From JACCXG01 sp963785755 (GTDB lineage: Bacteria > Acidobacteriota > Vicinamibacteria > Vicinamibacterales > 2-12-FULL-66-21), in assembly GCA_963785755.1 (NCBI GenBank), contig CAWAXG010000075.1, positions 372,001 through 436,000 on the forward strand: a stretch of DNA of 64,000 bases. Reading direction: 5' to 3'. Below the pieces are notes generated by a model. The model was not told where the DNA came from. It ran no database searches and worked only from the letters and a program-made list of their open reading frames with translations. Position numbers and translations under genes: made by a program. Of this stretch, positions 45,505-54,870 are shown one piece after another. The first letter of the stretch is position 1. Every line of letters begins with the position of its first letter.

Positions 45505-47339
45505 CGCGTGCGTCCGACCAGGGATTCCGCAACCAGCGCCAGCAGCATCAGCAGCACGCCGTATCGCCACAGATTCTGCCGGCCTTCTGCGTGCTGCGCG
45601 CGGCGCCCAACCGGCGCGCTGGCCGGCGCCTCGTCCGTCTGCACCATTGCGGCGAACTCCTCGGCAGTCATGCGAGTGGTCGCGCTCTCACGCACGTCGA
45701 CGTTGACCGTGATCTGCCGGCCGCTGTCCGGCAGCGTGTAGATACCGGGCTCGGCACGCGCGCCGCGCGGCGCGTGCGCGACCGCATAGTCGCGGCGGCC
45801 AACGGAGGTCGCCGTGATGTGCCGAACACACTCCACGGCGAACGGGACGAATGCCGGATGCAGCGGAAAGTCGTTCCATCGCCGATCGAGATCGGAGGCG
45901 AATACCACCACGCGTCCCTTGCCTTCGCGCCGTTCCAGCAGCGCCGGCGCACCATCGGTGAACCGTGCCGCGACGTCCCAGCCGTCGCTGCGCACCAGCC
46001 AGGCGCGAGTGAAGCGGATCTGTCCCAGATTTGCCGCCAGCGCCCCGAAGGGCCGGAAGATGGGATGACGCAGGTCCGTTGCCGCCAGGACCGACGGGCC
46101 TGCCGCCTGTTCAACGGCAGAGAATCCGGGCCACTGCATCACCGCGGCAAGCACTGCGGGATCGACATCCGATGCCGCCGCCACGAGGAGGCCCCCGCCG
46201 CCGCGCACGAAGCCCGCCAGCAGCTCGCGCGCGCGCCGGTCGAGGGTGCGGGTCGTGAGCAGCAGGACCGCGCCGTTGCCCGCGAATTCCTCGGAACGAA
46301 TCGTCCCGAGCGATGACGAGGGCCGCACCTGAATGTCAAAGGCGTCGTCGACACCCGCCTGCAGGGCCCTCGTGACATAGAAGCCTGATTGTTCCGGATC
46401 ACCCACGACGACCAGGATCCGTGTGCGCCCTGCCGGGTCCAGGGCGAGAAAACGTCGGTTGTCCGCAACGTACCCCGCGGCGTCCTCGATCTCGACGCCG
46501 AGCGCGCCGCGCTCGGGTGCCCGGTAGGCCAGCGGCACGTCGGTTGTCGCGCCCGCGGGGATTGAATATGGGCTGGACGACACGGTGCGTCCGTCGAGGA
46601 CCACGCGCGCGCTGCCGGTCACGGATGCCGCACCGGTGTTCTGCACCGAGGCGACCACCGCGGCCGGCTCGCGCCGGAGCGCCACCACCGCGGTATTCGA
46701 CGGCGTCGCCCCGGCATCGCGGGTCTCGATCCGCAGGGTTTGCGGCACCACTACAGGGTCGCCGTCTTCCCAGCCTGCCCTCTGCATGTCGGTGATCACG
46801 ATCAACCGGGCGGCGCTCTGCTCGCTGAGCTCCGTCGCGCGCGCCAGCAGCGCTGGGTAGCGGGTGCCGCCGAAGCCCGCTCGAAGGCCGGTCAGGGCGG
46901 CGCGGGCCTCACCCGCCCCACCGGGGGCGGACAGCACGTCGGCCCGGTCGTCGAACGCGACGACCGCGATGCGATCGCCCCGCCTGGTCGCGTCGATGGC
47001 TTCGCGTGCGAGCGTCAGCGCGCGTTCGAAACGCCCCGGCGCCCCCATGCTGTAGGAGCGATCGACCGCGACGATCACGAGCGGGGAATCACCAGCCGCC
47101 TCGGTGAAGTACGGCCGGGCAAAGGCGGCAGCCAGCAGGACGAGCGCCGCGACCCGGGCCGCGAGCAACAGCAGATCGCGGATCCGCCGGCGCCGCGTCT
47201 GCTCGAGCGGTGTTCGCCGCAGCAGCCGGACGGCCGGAAATGGGATCTCCGGGGCAACATCGCGGCGCAGCAGGTGCAGCACGATCGGAATCGCGATCGC
47301 GATGGCGCCGGCGAGGAAGACGGGATACAGGAACGCCAC
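45501..47339 (-). CDS. BatA-like VWA membrane protein
   Basis: A 612-residue protein starting at GTG 47339, three bases after the DUF58 stop. N-terminal helices (VFLAGAIAIAIPIVLHLLRR; DLLLLAARVAALVLLAAAFA) carry the BatA N-terminal pattern PFPAVRLLRRTPLEQTRRRR. The VWA domain has MIDAS VIVAVDRSYSMGAPGRF. A C-terminal extracytoplasmic portion (CARDB-like and GATase-like pieces, e.g. ILVVVGDPEQSGFYVTRALQ) and a final helix (YGVLLMLLALVAESLVGRTR) follow. The longer open frame upstream only shadows DUF58. Bat proteins were named for Bacteroides aerotolerance; here the role is unknown. Confidence 0.88.
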   Translation of the reverse strand: MAFLYPVFLAGAIAIAIPIVLHLLRRDVAPEIPFPAVRLLRRTPLEQTRRRRIRDLLLLAARVAALVLLAAAFARPYFTEAAGDSPLVIVAVDRSYSMGAPGRFERALTLAREAIDATRRGDRIAVVAFDDRADVLSAPGGAGEARAALTGLRAGFGGTRYPALLARATELSEQSAARLIVITDMQRAGWEDGDPVVVPQTLRIETRDAGATPSNTAVVALRREPAAVVASVQNTGAASVTGSARVVLDGRTVSSSPYSIPAGATTDVPLAYRAPERGALGVEIEDAAGYVADNRRFLALDPAGRTRILVVVGDPEQSGFYVTRALQAGVDDAFDIQVRPSSSLGTIRSEEFAGNGAVLLLTTRTLDRRARELLAGFVRGGGGLLVAAASDVDPAVLAAVMQWPGFSAVEQAAGPSVLAATDLRHPIFRPFGALAANLGQIRFTRAWLVRSDGWDVAARFTDGAPALLERREGKGRVVVFASDLDRRWNDFPLHPAFVPFAVECVRHITATSVGRRDYAVAHAPRGARAEPGIYTLPDSGRQITVNVDVRESATTRMTAEEFAAMVQTDEAPASAPVGRRAQHAEGRQNLWRYGVLLMLLALVAESLVGRTR

Positions 47340-47341
47340 GG

Positions 47342-48253
47342 CTACTTTCGCCGTTCCCGTGTCGCCAGATACGCGAGCAGCGCGAAATCGAGCGGCTTCG
47401 AGGAATCGAGTTGAACGTAGTCGATCCCGGCGCCGCGCAGCTCGCGATCGAAGCGGAGCGTCAAACCGGCCAGCTCGCGCAGGTAGAGCGTGCGGACGGC
47501 GGCGGGTTCGGCGAGGACTTCTTCGGCGCTCTCCAGGTCGCGGAATCTCGAGGCGCCGCGGAACGGAAACGTCAGCTCGTTCGGATCGAGGACCTGGAAC
47601 ACGATGACGTCGGTCCCCCTCGTCTTCAGATGACGCAGGCCCTTGATCACGGGGTCGGGATCGTCGAGCAGATCGGAGATCAGGACGACGAGGCTGCGCT
47701 TCACGAGCGCTTCCGCGAGCTGCTGCAGCGGCCGGCCGACGTTGGACTGGCTGCCTGGCTTCAGCCGCTCGAGCGCGAGCAGCAGCGAATGGAGATGGCC
47801 GCTCCTCGCGCCGGCCGGCAGCCTGAACGTGATCCGGTCGTCGAACGCAATCAGCCCGGTCGCGTCCCGCTGCCGGTTCATCAGGAAGGCCAGCGACGCA
47901 GCCAGTACGGAACCGTATTCGAGCTTGCTCATCGGCGCCGCGCCGCGATAGGCCATCGACGCGCTCACGTCGAGCAGGACGTGGCAATCGAGGTTGGTCT
48001 CCTCCTGGAACTTCTTGACGTAGTGCCGATCGGAGCGCGCATAGACCTTCCAGTCGAGGGTCGACAGATCGTCGCCGGGCAGATACTGGCGGTACTCCGC
48101 GAACTCGACGCTGAAGCCCTTGAACGGGCTCCGATGCAGGCCGGCGAGAAACCCCTCGACTACCGTCCGCGCCTTCAGCTCAATCGTCCCCAGCTGCGCG
48201 ATGAACGCGGGGTCGATGAACCGCAGGTCACGGCGGGTCGCTGGGGACGGCAT
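47342..48253 (-). CDS. DUF58 / VWA-like protein
   Basis: A 303-residue cytoplasmic DUF58 protein, the standard partner of MoxR ATPases. ATG 48253 gives the family start MPSPATRRDLRFIDPAFIAQ. The core motif GFSVEFAEYRQYLPGDDLST and LDWKVYARSDRHYVKKFQEE is followed by a VWA-like strand with MIDAS HVLLDVSASMAYRG. It sits two bases after the moxR stop and two before the BatA-like GTG. Probably a client or adaptor of the MoxR ATPase. Confidence 0.93.
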   Translation of the reverse strand: MPSPATRRDLRFIDPAFIAQLGTIELKARTVVEGFLAGLHRSPFKGFSVEFAEYRQYLPGDDLSTLDWKVYARSDRHYVKKFQEETNLDCHVLLDVSASMAYRGAAPMSKLEYGSVLAASLAFLMNRQRDATGLIAFDDRITFRLPAGARSGHLHSLLLALERLKPGSQSNVGRPLQQLAEALVKRSLVVLISDLLDDPDPVIKGLRHLKTRGTDVIVFQVLDPNELTFPFRGASRFRDLESAEEVLAEPAAVRTLYLRELAGLTLRFDRELRGAGIDYVQLDSSKPLDFALLAYLATRERRK

Positions 48254-48255
48254 CG

Positions 48256-49269
48256 CTACATTCCGCTTCGCGGCGTGGGCACGGCTTCGAGCAGCCGCTC
48301 GATGAGCGTATCGGAAGTGACACGCTCCGATTCCGCATAGAAGTTCGGGATGATCCGGTGCCGGAGCACGGGACCCGCGAGCGCCCGGATGTCCGGCACC
48401 GAGACGTGGTAGCGGCCGTTCAGCAGCGCCCGCGCCTTGCCGGCCAGGATGAGCGACTGCGATGCCCGCAGACCGGCGCCCCACTTGACCCATTCGCGAA
48501 CGAACTGATGATCGCTCCCCCGTCCCGGCCGCGAGGCATCGACCAGACGCACCGCATACCGCGCGACGTCATCGGACACGACGACCTGGCGCACCAGTTG
48601 CTGGATGTCGAGAATGTCGCCGCCGCTGAGCACGCGCGCCGGCGTGTGGATCTGGACGCCGGTGGTCTGGGTCACGACCCGCACTTCCTCGTCCTCGGGC
48701 AGATAGGTCATCACGATGTTGAACATGAAGCGATCGAGCTGGGCTTCCGGCAGCGGATAGGTGCCTTCGAGCTCGATCGGGTTCTGCGTCGCGAGCACGA
48801 AGAACGGCCGCTCGAGCGCGTAGGTCCGTCCCGCGGCGGTGACGTGGTACTCCTGCATCGCCTCGAGCAGCGCCGCCTGCGTCTTCGGCGGGGTGCGGTT
48901 GATCTCGTCGGCCAGGATGATCTGCGCGAAGATCGGCCCCTTGACGAAGCGCAGCAACCGGTGTCCGTCCTCTTCGTCGAGCACCTCCGTGCCGGTGATG
49001 TCGGCCGGCATCAGGTCCGGCGTGAACTGAATGCGCTTGAACGACAGGTCGAGGATCTGCGCGACCGTCTTGATCAACAGCGTCTTGGCCAGGCCCGGCA
49101 CGCCGGTGATCAGGCAATGGCCGCCGGTGAACAGCGCCATCAGCACTTCGTCGATCACCGTGTCCTGGCCGACGATGACTTTGCGGATTTCCCCCAGGAT
49201 GCGCTCGCGCCCGGCCGCGACCCGCTCGGCGACCGCGGCGATGTCCGGCTGGGGTGTCGTGATGTTCAT
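48256..49269 (-). CDS. moxR: MoxR-family AAA+ ATPase
   Basis: A 337-residue AAA+ ATPase thought to act as a chaperone for VWA-domain clients. ATG 49269 overlaps the upstream stop (TGATG). Motifs: IVGQDTVIDEVLMALFTGGH, Walker A LITGVPGLAKTLLIKTVAQI (GxxGxxKT), ITGTEVLDEEDGHRLLRFVK, Walker B IILADEINRTPPKTQAALLE, sensor 1 FFVLATQNPIELEGTYPLPE and arginine-finger region AQLDRFMFNIVMTYLP. The C-terminal lid domain is normal. Neighbours encode three VWA/DUF58 proteins, its likely substrates. Confidence 0.95.
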   Translation of the reverse strand: MNITTPQPDIAAVAERVAAGRERILGEIRKVIVGQDTVIDEVLMALFTGGHCLITGVPGLAKTLLIKTVAQILDLSFKRIQFTPDLMPADITGTEVLDEEDGHRLLRFVKGPIFAQIILADEINRTPPKTQAALLEAMQEYHVTAAGRTYALERPFFVLATQNPIELEGTYPLPEAQLDRFMFNIVMTYLPEDEEVRVVTQTTGVQIHTPARVLSGGDILDIQQLVRQVVVSDDVARYAVRLVDASRPGRGSDHQFVREWVKWGAGLRASQSLILAGKARALLNGRYHVSVPDIRALAGPVLRHRIIPNFYAESERVTSDTLIERLLEAVPTPRSGM

Positions 49270-50063
49270 CAGTGAGTCAGCGAGTAGATGATTTCGTTGA
49301 TCTGCATCCGGTAGGCCTGCGCCGTGAACTTGACGTAGCCGGGATAATCCGCCGCGTTCGACCACTCCCAGCCATCGCCCATGTCGGTGTTCCAGTTGAT
49401 CAGCACCATCGCCCGGCCGTGGTCGTCCTCGATCGCCTTCAGGCTCGCGACGTAGCCGCCCTTCTCCCAGGTGCGTCCCTGGAGAAACGATCCGAGGCCG
49501 GGTGTCTGAGGGTACTCCTCGAGTTGATAGAAGCAGCTGTAGATCGGATGCGTCAACGGCAGGTCCACGATCTTCCGGTCGGGGAAGACCCGCTTCATCT
49601 CGCTCTCGAGATTGTCCCACTCGATCGGGCCGTGGAAGTCGTCGAAGGTCAGGGTGCCGCCTCGCAGCAGGAACTCGCGGAGGTTCTTGACCTCGGCGTC
49701 CTTGAGCCGGAGGTTGCCGGGCTCGACGATGTAGATCCAGGGATAGTTCCAGAGGACCGGATCCTCGAGGGTGAGGACGACCGGCTCGTTCACCTGGATC
49801 GAGGTGACGGTGCGAAGCCGGCGCGAGAGATTCTGCTCGGCCGCCGGAAAATCGATCGTCCACGGTTCGTCGTAGATGTCGAAGCGGCGCCCAGGGGGCA
49901 GCGTCCACGCGTCGTAGCGCACGCGGGCGAAGGTCCACTGCAACCCCGCGAACCGCGAATCAGGGGCAACCGCGGTCTGCGCATCGATCCACGACGCCGC
50001 ACCCCACACGAGCAGCGCGAGCACTGCGGCCGCGGGAATGACGTGCGCGCCTCTAATCCGCAT
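49269..50063 (-). CDS. DUF4159 domain protein
   Basis: A 264-residue exported protein with an N-terminal signal/anchor (VIPAAAVLALLVWGAASW). The DUF4159 core includes FAGLQWTFARVRYDAW, YPWIYIVEPGNLRLKDAEVK, the motif LREFLLRGGTLTFDDFHGPI, and later GRAMVLINWNTDMGDGWEWS. DUF4159 often lies in MoxR/BatA loci and has a GATase-like fold. The stop overlaps the moxR start; the TPR gene ends 75 bp upstream. Confidence 0.87.
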   Translation of the reverse strand: MRIRGAHVIPAAAVLALLVWGAASWIDAQTAVAPDSRFAGLQWTFARVRYDAWTLPPGRRFDIYDEPWTIDFPAAEQNLSRRLRTVTSIQVNEPVVLTLEDPVLWNYPWIYIVEPGNLRLKDAEVKNLREFLLRGGTLTFDDFHGPIEWDNLESEMKRVFPDRKIVDLPLTHPIYSCFYQLEEYPQTPGLGSFLQGRTWEKGGYVASLKAIEDDHGRAMVLINWNTDMGDGWEWSNAADYPGYVKFTAQAYRMQINEIIYSLTH

Positions 50064-50138
50064 CTTCGCGTAACCCTCGCTCGGTGAGACGGGAACCTCG
50101 GGTTGAATCGTGAACGGGGAGCCCGACCGCGGCCGCAG

Positions 50139-52637
50139 CTATTTCCCTTCCACGGTCTTGAGTAGCAAGTCCTGCGCCCGCTCGTACGAGGGGGCGATTT
50201 CGAGAGCGGCGAGCGCTTCCTTCTTGGCGTCCGCAACCCGGCCGGCCTGCAGGTAGCTCTCTCCCAGGTCGCAATGCGCGCCGGCTTTGTCGGTGGCGCC
50301 GGTCAGCAGCGCGGCCTTGAACTCACGCGTCGCCAATGGGAGGTCGCGACGTTTGAGCGCCAGGCGCCCCGCGCCAGTGTGGGCCTGGGCGTCGAACGGA
50401 TCCAGGGCCACGACACGATCGTAGGCGAGCCGCGCCGTCTCTTCGTCTTTGACCTTCTCGGCGATCGCGGCGAGACGGCGGGCCGCATCGACCTCCGCAT
50501 GATCGTGCTCGAGCAGCGCACGGTAGGCGCGGATCGCGCGCGGCAGATCGCCAAGATCCTCGGCCAACGCGGCCATGATGGCGTTCGGGCTGCGCTCCCC
50601 GGTCGCCATGGGCACGAGCGCGGCCGCGCGCTCGAGCGGCTCGAACGCGGCGCGGTCTTTCGCGCCGGCGAGCGCGGCCCCCAGCGACAATTGCGCCGTG
50701 AAGCTCCCGGGGTCCGCGGCCGCCGCGGCCTTGAGCGCCTCGATGTTGGTGCCGCCCGGTGGCTCCTTGGCAATCTCCGGCTTGGCGGTCCGCAGCGCCG
50801 ACGTCAGCTTCGCAAATCGCGTCTCGAGTGCCTTGTCGAAGCTCTCCTGCAGCTGGTCCATCGAGACCCCAAGAGCTTTCGTGATCGCCGCTTCCCCTTC
50901 GACGCCTTCGCCATAGGTCGTCAGCAGCTTGCGAAGCGATCCCTCGCCGTGGCTCCGGGCGATGTGATCGACGAGCAGCGACGCCTCGTAGTACGCGAGC
51001 GCGATCGTATCGCCGCGGGTGAAGCCGGCATTGAGATCCTTGAGCTTCAGGATCTCGCCGCGCTGCATTGCCATCGCAAACGGCACCTCCATCTCGCGGC
51101 CCCACTCGGCGCGTGCCTTGGCCTCCTCGAATACGGAAATCCCTTCGGTCAACCAGCGTGGCACGCGCTGATTCGAGAGCTGCAGGGTGATGACGTGCGC
51201 CAGCTCGTGCCACAAGGTCGCCTGCCACGAGAACGTCCCCGGCTCCTTCGCTTTCGGCGAATCCATCGTCACGACGCGTCCGAAGCACGCGCCGAGCGCG
51301 CCGATCATGCCGGGCAGCCCCAGTGTGCGGACGGCGAAATCGTCGTGGGAGGGAAACACCTCGATCAGGATCGGCCCTTTCGGCGTGAACTGATACTTGG
51401 CGGCGAGCGTCTTGATCGCCTCGTGCGCGAGCGGAATGGCGTATTCGCGCATGACCGGCGCCTCGTCCGGATGGAACTTGACGATCAGGTCACCGCTCTT
51501 TTCGACGACGAACTTGTCGAGCGTGTCGAGCAGCGCGAGCAGGTTCCACGTCACCTTGTCGAAGGGATCGCTGTTGAACGATCGCTCGAGGGCCTTGCGG
51601 GCTTCCGCCTCGTCTCCGGTGCGGAGCAGGTGCATGCCGAGGTCGCCGTAGGCGCGGTTGTTGGCTGGATCCAGCGCGATAGCCTGACGGGCCAGCGCCA
51701 CCGCTTCGTCGAACCGGTAATTGCGCGCCGAGAGCTCCGCGGCGACGCGATAGACGTCGCCGTAGGCGGCATTGATCGCGAGGATGCGCTTGACCTCCGC
51801 CTCGAATCCCGGCCGGTCATCGCGGACGTAGGCCATGGCGGCGAGCCAGGATCGCGCTTCCAGGTGCGAGGGATTGACGCCGAGCACGGTATCGATCCGC
51901 TTGCGCGCTTCGTCATAGCGCGAGTTGTTCATGTCGAGCTCGGCGAGGAGCAGGTGCGCGTCGGCGAGATCGCTGTCGATCTCGAGCGCGCGCTTCGCGG
52001 AGGCGGCGGCGGCGGGCGGATTCTCGTCGGCCAGCGTCCGCGCGAGCCCGGCATGCGCCGGCGCCCATTCGGGCTCGGCCTTGAGGACCTCCTGGAACGA
52101 CCGCAGCGCTTCAGGCTTGTTGTACTTCTCCAGGAACAGCAGCCCCCACGCGGTATCGATCGCCGGATCCGCCGACGCGCCCGCCGCGGCGCGAAACAGC
52201 GCGTTCGCGTCACGCGGCTTGCCGAGGGCATCGGCCGCCCGAGCCGCGCGGAAGATCGCCTCGCCATCGTTCGAGTTCTGGCGGAACACCTGGTCGAGCA
52301 GACGCGTCGCCGCCTGCGCCCGGCCGAGATGCTGATGCAGCAACCCGAGTTGCAGCGCCGCCTCGCTCGACCCGTCTCGACCCGCAGCGGGCTCGAGAAT
52401 CGAGACGGCTTCGTCGTACTTCCCGCGCGCGATCGCCAGTTGTCCCAGGACCGCCGCCGCGGCCGGATCGCCGGGCGGTCGCTGCTTCGCCTGCGCCTCG
52501 GCCTCGGACGCACGGCCGCGCGCGATCGCACGCCGTGCGACCGCACTGAAGCCCTGTGCAGTGCTCTCACCGGGATTCTGTCCGGCGGAGGAAGGGGGAA
52601 ACGTGGCCCAGGCCGCGAGGTATAGGAGAACGGCCAC
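50139..52637 (-). CDS. TPR-repeat protein with gluzincin (HExxH) peptidase domain
   Basis: An 832-residue exported protein, GTG start 52637, signal-like LLYLAAWATFPPSSAGQ. Residues about 40-380 form tandem TPR repeats (e.g. AALQLGLLHQHLGRAQAATR, AWGLLFLEKYNKPEALRSFQ). A peptidase-MA-like zinc domain follows: LWHELAHVITLQLSNQRVPR, WLTEGISVFEEAKARAEWGR, with the third ligand Glu in LTEGISVFEE. More TPRs lie at the C-terminus (LDPFDAQAHTGAGRLALKRR). It is the first gene of the minus-strand MoxR operon. Its upstream 250 bp (52638-52889) show no gene. Confidence 0.9.
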   Translation of the reverse strand: MAVLLYLAAWATFPPSSAGQNPGESTAQGFSAVARRAIARGRASEAEAQAKQRPPGDPAAAAVLGQLAIARGKYDEAVSILEPAAGRDGSSEAALQLGLLHQHLGRAQAATRLLDQVFRQNSNDGEAIFRAARAADALGKPRDANALFRAAAGASADPAIDTAWGLLFLEKYNKPEALRSFQEVLKAEPEWAPAHAGLARTLADENPPAAAASAKRALEIDSDLADAHLLLAELDMNNSRYDEARKRIDTVLGVNPSHLEARSWLAAMAYVRDDRPGFEAEVKRILAINAAYGDVYRVAAELSARNYRFDEAVALARQAIALDPANNRAYGDLGMHLLRTGDEAEARKALERSFNSDPFDKVTWNLLALLDTLDKFVVEKSGDLIVKFHPDEAPVMREYAIPLAHEAIKTLAAKYQFTPKGPILIEVFPSHDDFAVRTLGLPGMIGALGACFGRVVTMDSPKAKEPGTFSWQATLWHELAHVITLQLSNQRVPRWLTEGISVFEEAKARAEWGREMEVPFAMAMQRGEILKLKDLNAGFTRGDTIALAYYEASLLVDHIARSHGEGSLRKLLTTYGEGVEGEAAITKALGVSMDQLQESFDKALETRFAKLTSALRTAKPEIAKEPPGGTNIEALKAAAAADPGSFTAQLSLGAALAGAKDRAAFEPLERAAALVPMATGERSPNAIMAALAEDLGDLPRAIRAYRALLEHDHAEVDAARRLAAIAEKVKDEETARLAYDRVVALDPFDAQAHTGAGRLALKRRDLPLATREFKAALLTGATDKAGAHCDLGESYLQAGRVADAKKEALAALEIAPSYERAQDLLLKTVEGK

Positions 52638-52889
52638 GAAGGGACGCAGAGTACCGAGATACGCGAGGCTGCAGGGGCATTTGGCTGATCCTGAACGCGA
52701 CTGCGTCGATTATAGAACGCGTAGGTTCAATCAGTTAGACGCATCCGGCCCGTGCAGAGCCGTGCAGGTCGCCCCTGGACACGCCCATCTCGGCAATCAG
52801 AACGACACGAACGGATGCTTCGACACCGGAGCACGGATTCCGCACGGCGATCAGGAATGCTCCAGCGCGGGCGCTCTCGGTCGGACCCT

Positions 52890-54370
52890 TCAGAACAACT
52901 CGCGCCAGGTGAAGAAGATCGCGGCGACAAACCCCTGCAGGAGCGCGAAACTGGCGGTCCAGGCAGGCACGGCTCGGGCGGGAATCATGGCCGCGAGCAC
53001 GATGAAGAGCGGGAACAGCGTCGACGTCACCCGGCCCATCGATAACGCGCCGCCGGCAAAAATGGGTGGGACGAGATTCACGAGCACGAAGAGGCCGTAG
53101 GCCAGACCGAGCCGGCGGAAGACCGGCCAGACCAGCAGGACGGCAAAGACGACTGCCAGCGTGTTGAGGGTGTCATACGGGACTCCCTGGAAGACGGGCA
53201 TGAACCCCTCGGTCGTCAGCCATTCCCACCCCTGCGCGAGCGGGCCGGTTCCCCACTTTCGCCCCCAGGCACCGTGCATGCGTGCCCAGGCGAGCCACAC
53301 CCCGGTCAGGCGATAGAGGTACGCGGTGAACAGCAGCATCGCGACACCGGGCATCGATGCCACGAGCAGGCGAATCGCCACCGGGCGAAGCCACGCCGAC
53401 ACTTTTCCGCCACCGAGCATCGCGCGTACCAGGCCGGCTCGATTGCGAGCACGCCCAGTGGAATCGACACGAGGCAGCCATTCGGCCGGCTGAAGCCCAC
53501 GAGCAGGCCGAACAGCGCAGCCGCAATCCATTGACCGCGATGGAAGTAGTAGAACGCGCCGACCGACCCCAGCAGAAACAGCGACTCGGTGTACGGCGCG
53601 TTGAAGAAGACGGCGAAGGGATACGTCGCCAGGAGCAGCGGCGCCATCGCGCCGCCGTACTGATCGGTGAGCAGCTGCCCGAGGCGCGCCACGTAGTAGA
53701 GCGCAAATCCAAAGGCGATGAGCGAGACGAAAACGCCGGCCCAGAGCGCGCGCAGCATGCGTTTGTCGCGCGGCAAGGCGCTCTGATTCATGCCGATGAA
53801 CGCGCCGGCCGGCCGCATCAGCATCGGCAGCGCGGGAAAGAACGCGATGTTCCGCTGCCTGCCGAACTGGTGGTCCCACTCGTATCCGTCGAGCGCGATC
53901 CCGCCGTACCATCCGGCATCGAACCTCGCCGGCAGGTTGCCCAGAGGATCGGACGAGAGCGAGAAGGCGGCCGTCTTCGGGAAGCCGAACGTCACGACGG
54001 CGAAATAGCCAACGAAGAAGACGAGGGGCCGGGTGACGAGGAAGGCACGCAGCGCGGCCGCCACAGGCGGCCTGGCGTTCAGCCACTCGCGCCAGCGCGC
54101 GAACGTCGCACGGATGCCCGGCGTCGGATGCGCGACGTGCCGGATGCCGAGTGTCGCAAGCGCAAGGAACAGGAAGAACGCCGCCGACGGCAGGACGAAT
54201 TGACCGAAGGCCAGGAGCAGGCCGCGGCCGGCGACGACGACGAACAGGGCGGACGCCAGGAGCACCAGCGTGAGGACGTCAGCCGCCACCGCCCAGGCGG
54301 GCGGCGCGACCGGCGGTGGCTCATCACCGGAACGTTCCGCCACAGGGTCGTGCCCGGGACTAGCGGGCAC
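52890..54370 (-). CDS. PIG-V-like mannosyltransferase (one frameshift)
   Basis: A polytopic glycosyltransferase of about 493 residues resembling the mannosyltransferase (PIG-V) family. From GTG 54370: several helices, then WYGGIALDGYEWDHQFGRQR and NIAFFPALPMLMRPAGAF, the acidic/aromatic loop typical of the family (FDAGWYGGIA has the DxxW-type feature), and TYPFAVFFNAPYTESLFLLG. A frame change near 53430 splits it; the rest continues LGGGKVSAWLRPVAIRLLVA to ASFALLQGFVAAIFFTWREL. The GTG overlaps the end of the methyltransferase gene by 11 bases. Lipid-linked sugar donor assumed. Confidence 0.8.
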
Positions 54371-54870
54371 AGACGTCCAGCGCGCGTTCTTCGACCTGGA
54401 TGCGCGCGAGCATCAGTGCCCCGAACCCGAATACCGCGAGGACGCCCGTCACCGGCGCATAAGCCATGAACGCCGCGCCGACGAGCTCCCCTGCGACGCC
54501 GACGTAGTTGGGATGGCGCAAGTAACGATACGGCCCGGTGGTGACGAGCGCGGCGTCCGGCGGCACGAGCACGCGGAACGTCCACCGCTCGCCGAGCGAC
54601 GAGATCGCCCAGTACTTCAGCGCCTTGCCGGCCAGGAACACCGCCGCGCCAACGACGAACGTGCCGTTCAGCCTTCCACTCCGCATCCAGCCTTCGACGA
54701 TCATGGCGATGAAGCAGCAAGGATAAACGAACTGCATCAGCCCGTACCACATCGCCGGGCGGCTCGACGGCGCCCGCCCGCCGCAGAAACCGCTCGTTGC
54801 GCCGCGACCGCGACGCCTCGATCAGCATCGGCGCGAACGCCGCGATCAGCACGATCAGCGCGGGAGTCAT
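54360..54870 (-). CDS. Isoprenylcysteine carboxyl methyltransferase-like protein (frameshifted)
   Basis: A small membrane methyltransferase of about 169 residues. ATG 54870 (MTPALIVLIAAFAPMLIEAS) overlaps the flavoprotein stop by four bases. A frame change near 54752 leads to MWYGLMQFVYPCCFIAMIVE and the ICMT signature GPYRYLRHPNYVGVAGELVG (RHPxYxG), then EERALDVCAR. ICMT-like bacterial enzymes methylate lipids or polyketide-type products. Another ICMT-like enzyme lies at 57655, so two methylations of a common product are possible. Confidence 0.78.

Noticed and set aside
50274..52625. 783-residue plus-strand ORF
   Set aside because: Antisense of the TPR-peptidase gene, whose motifs (HELAH, TPRs) are clear.
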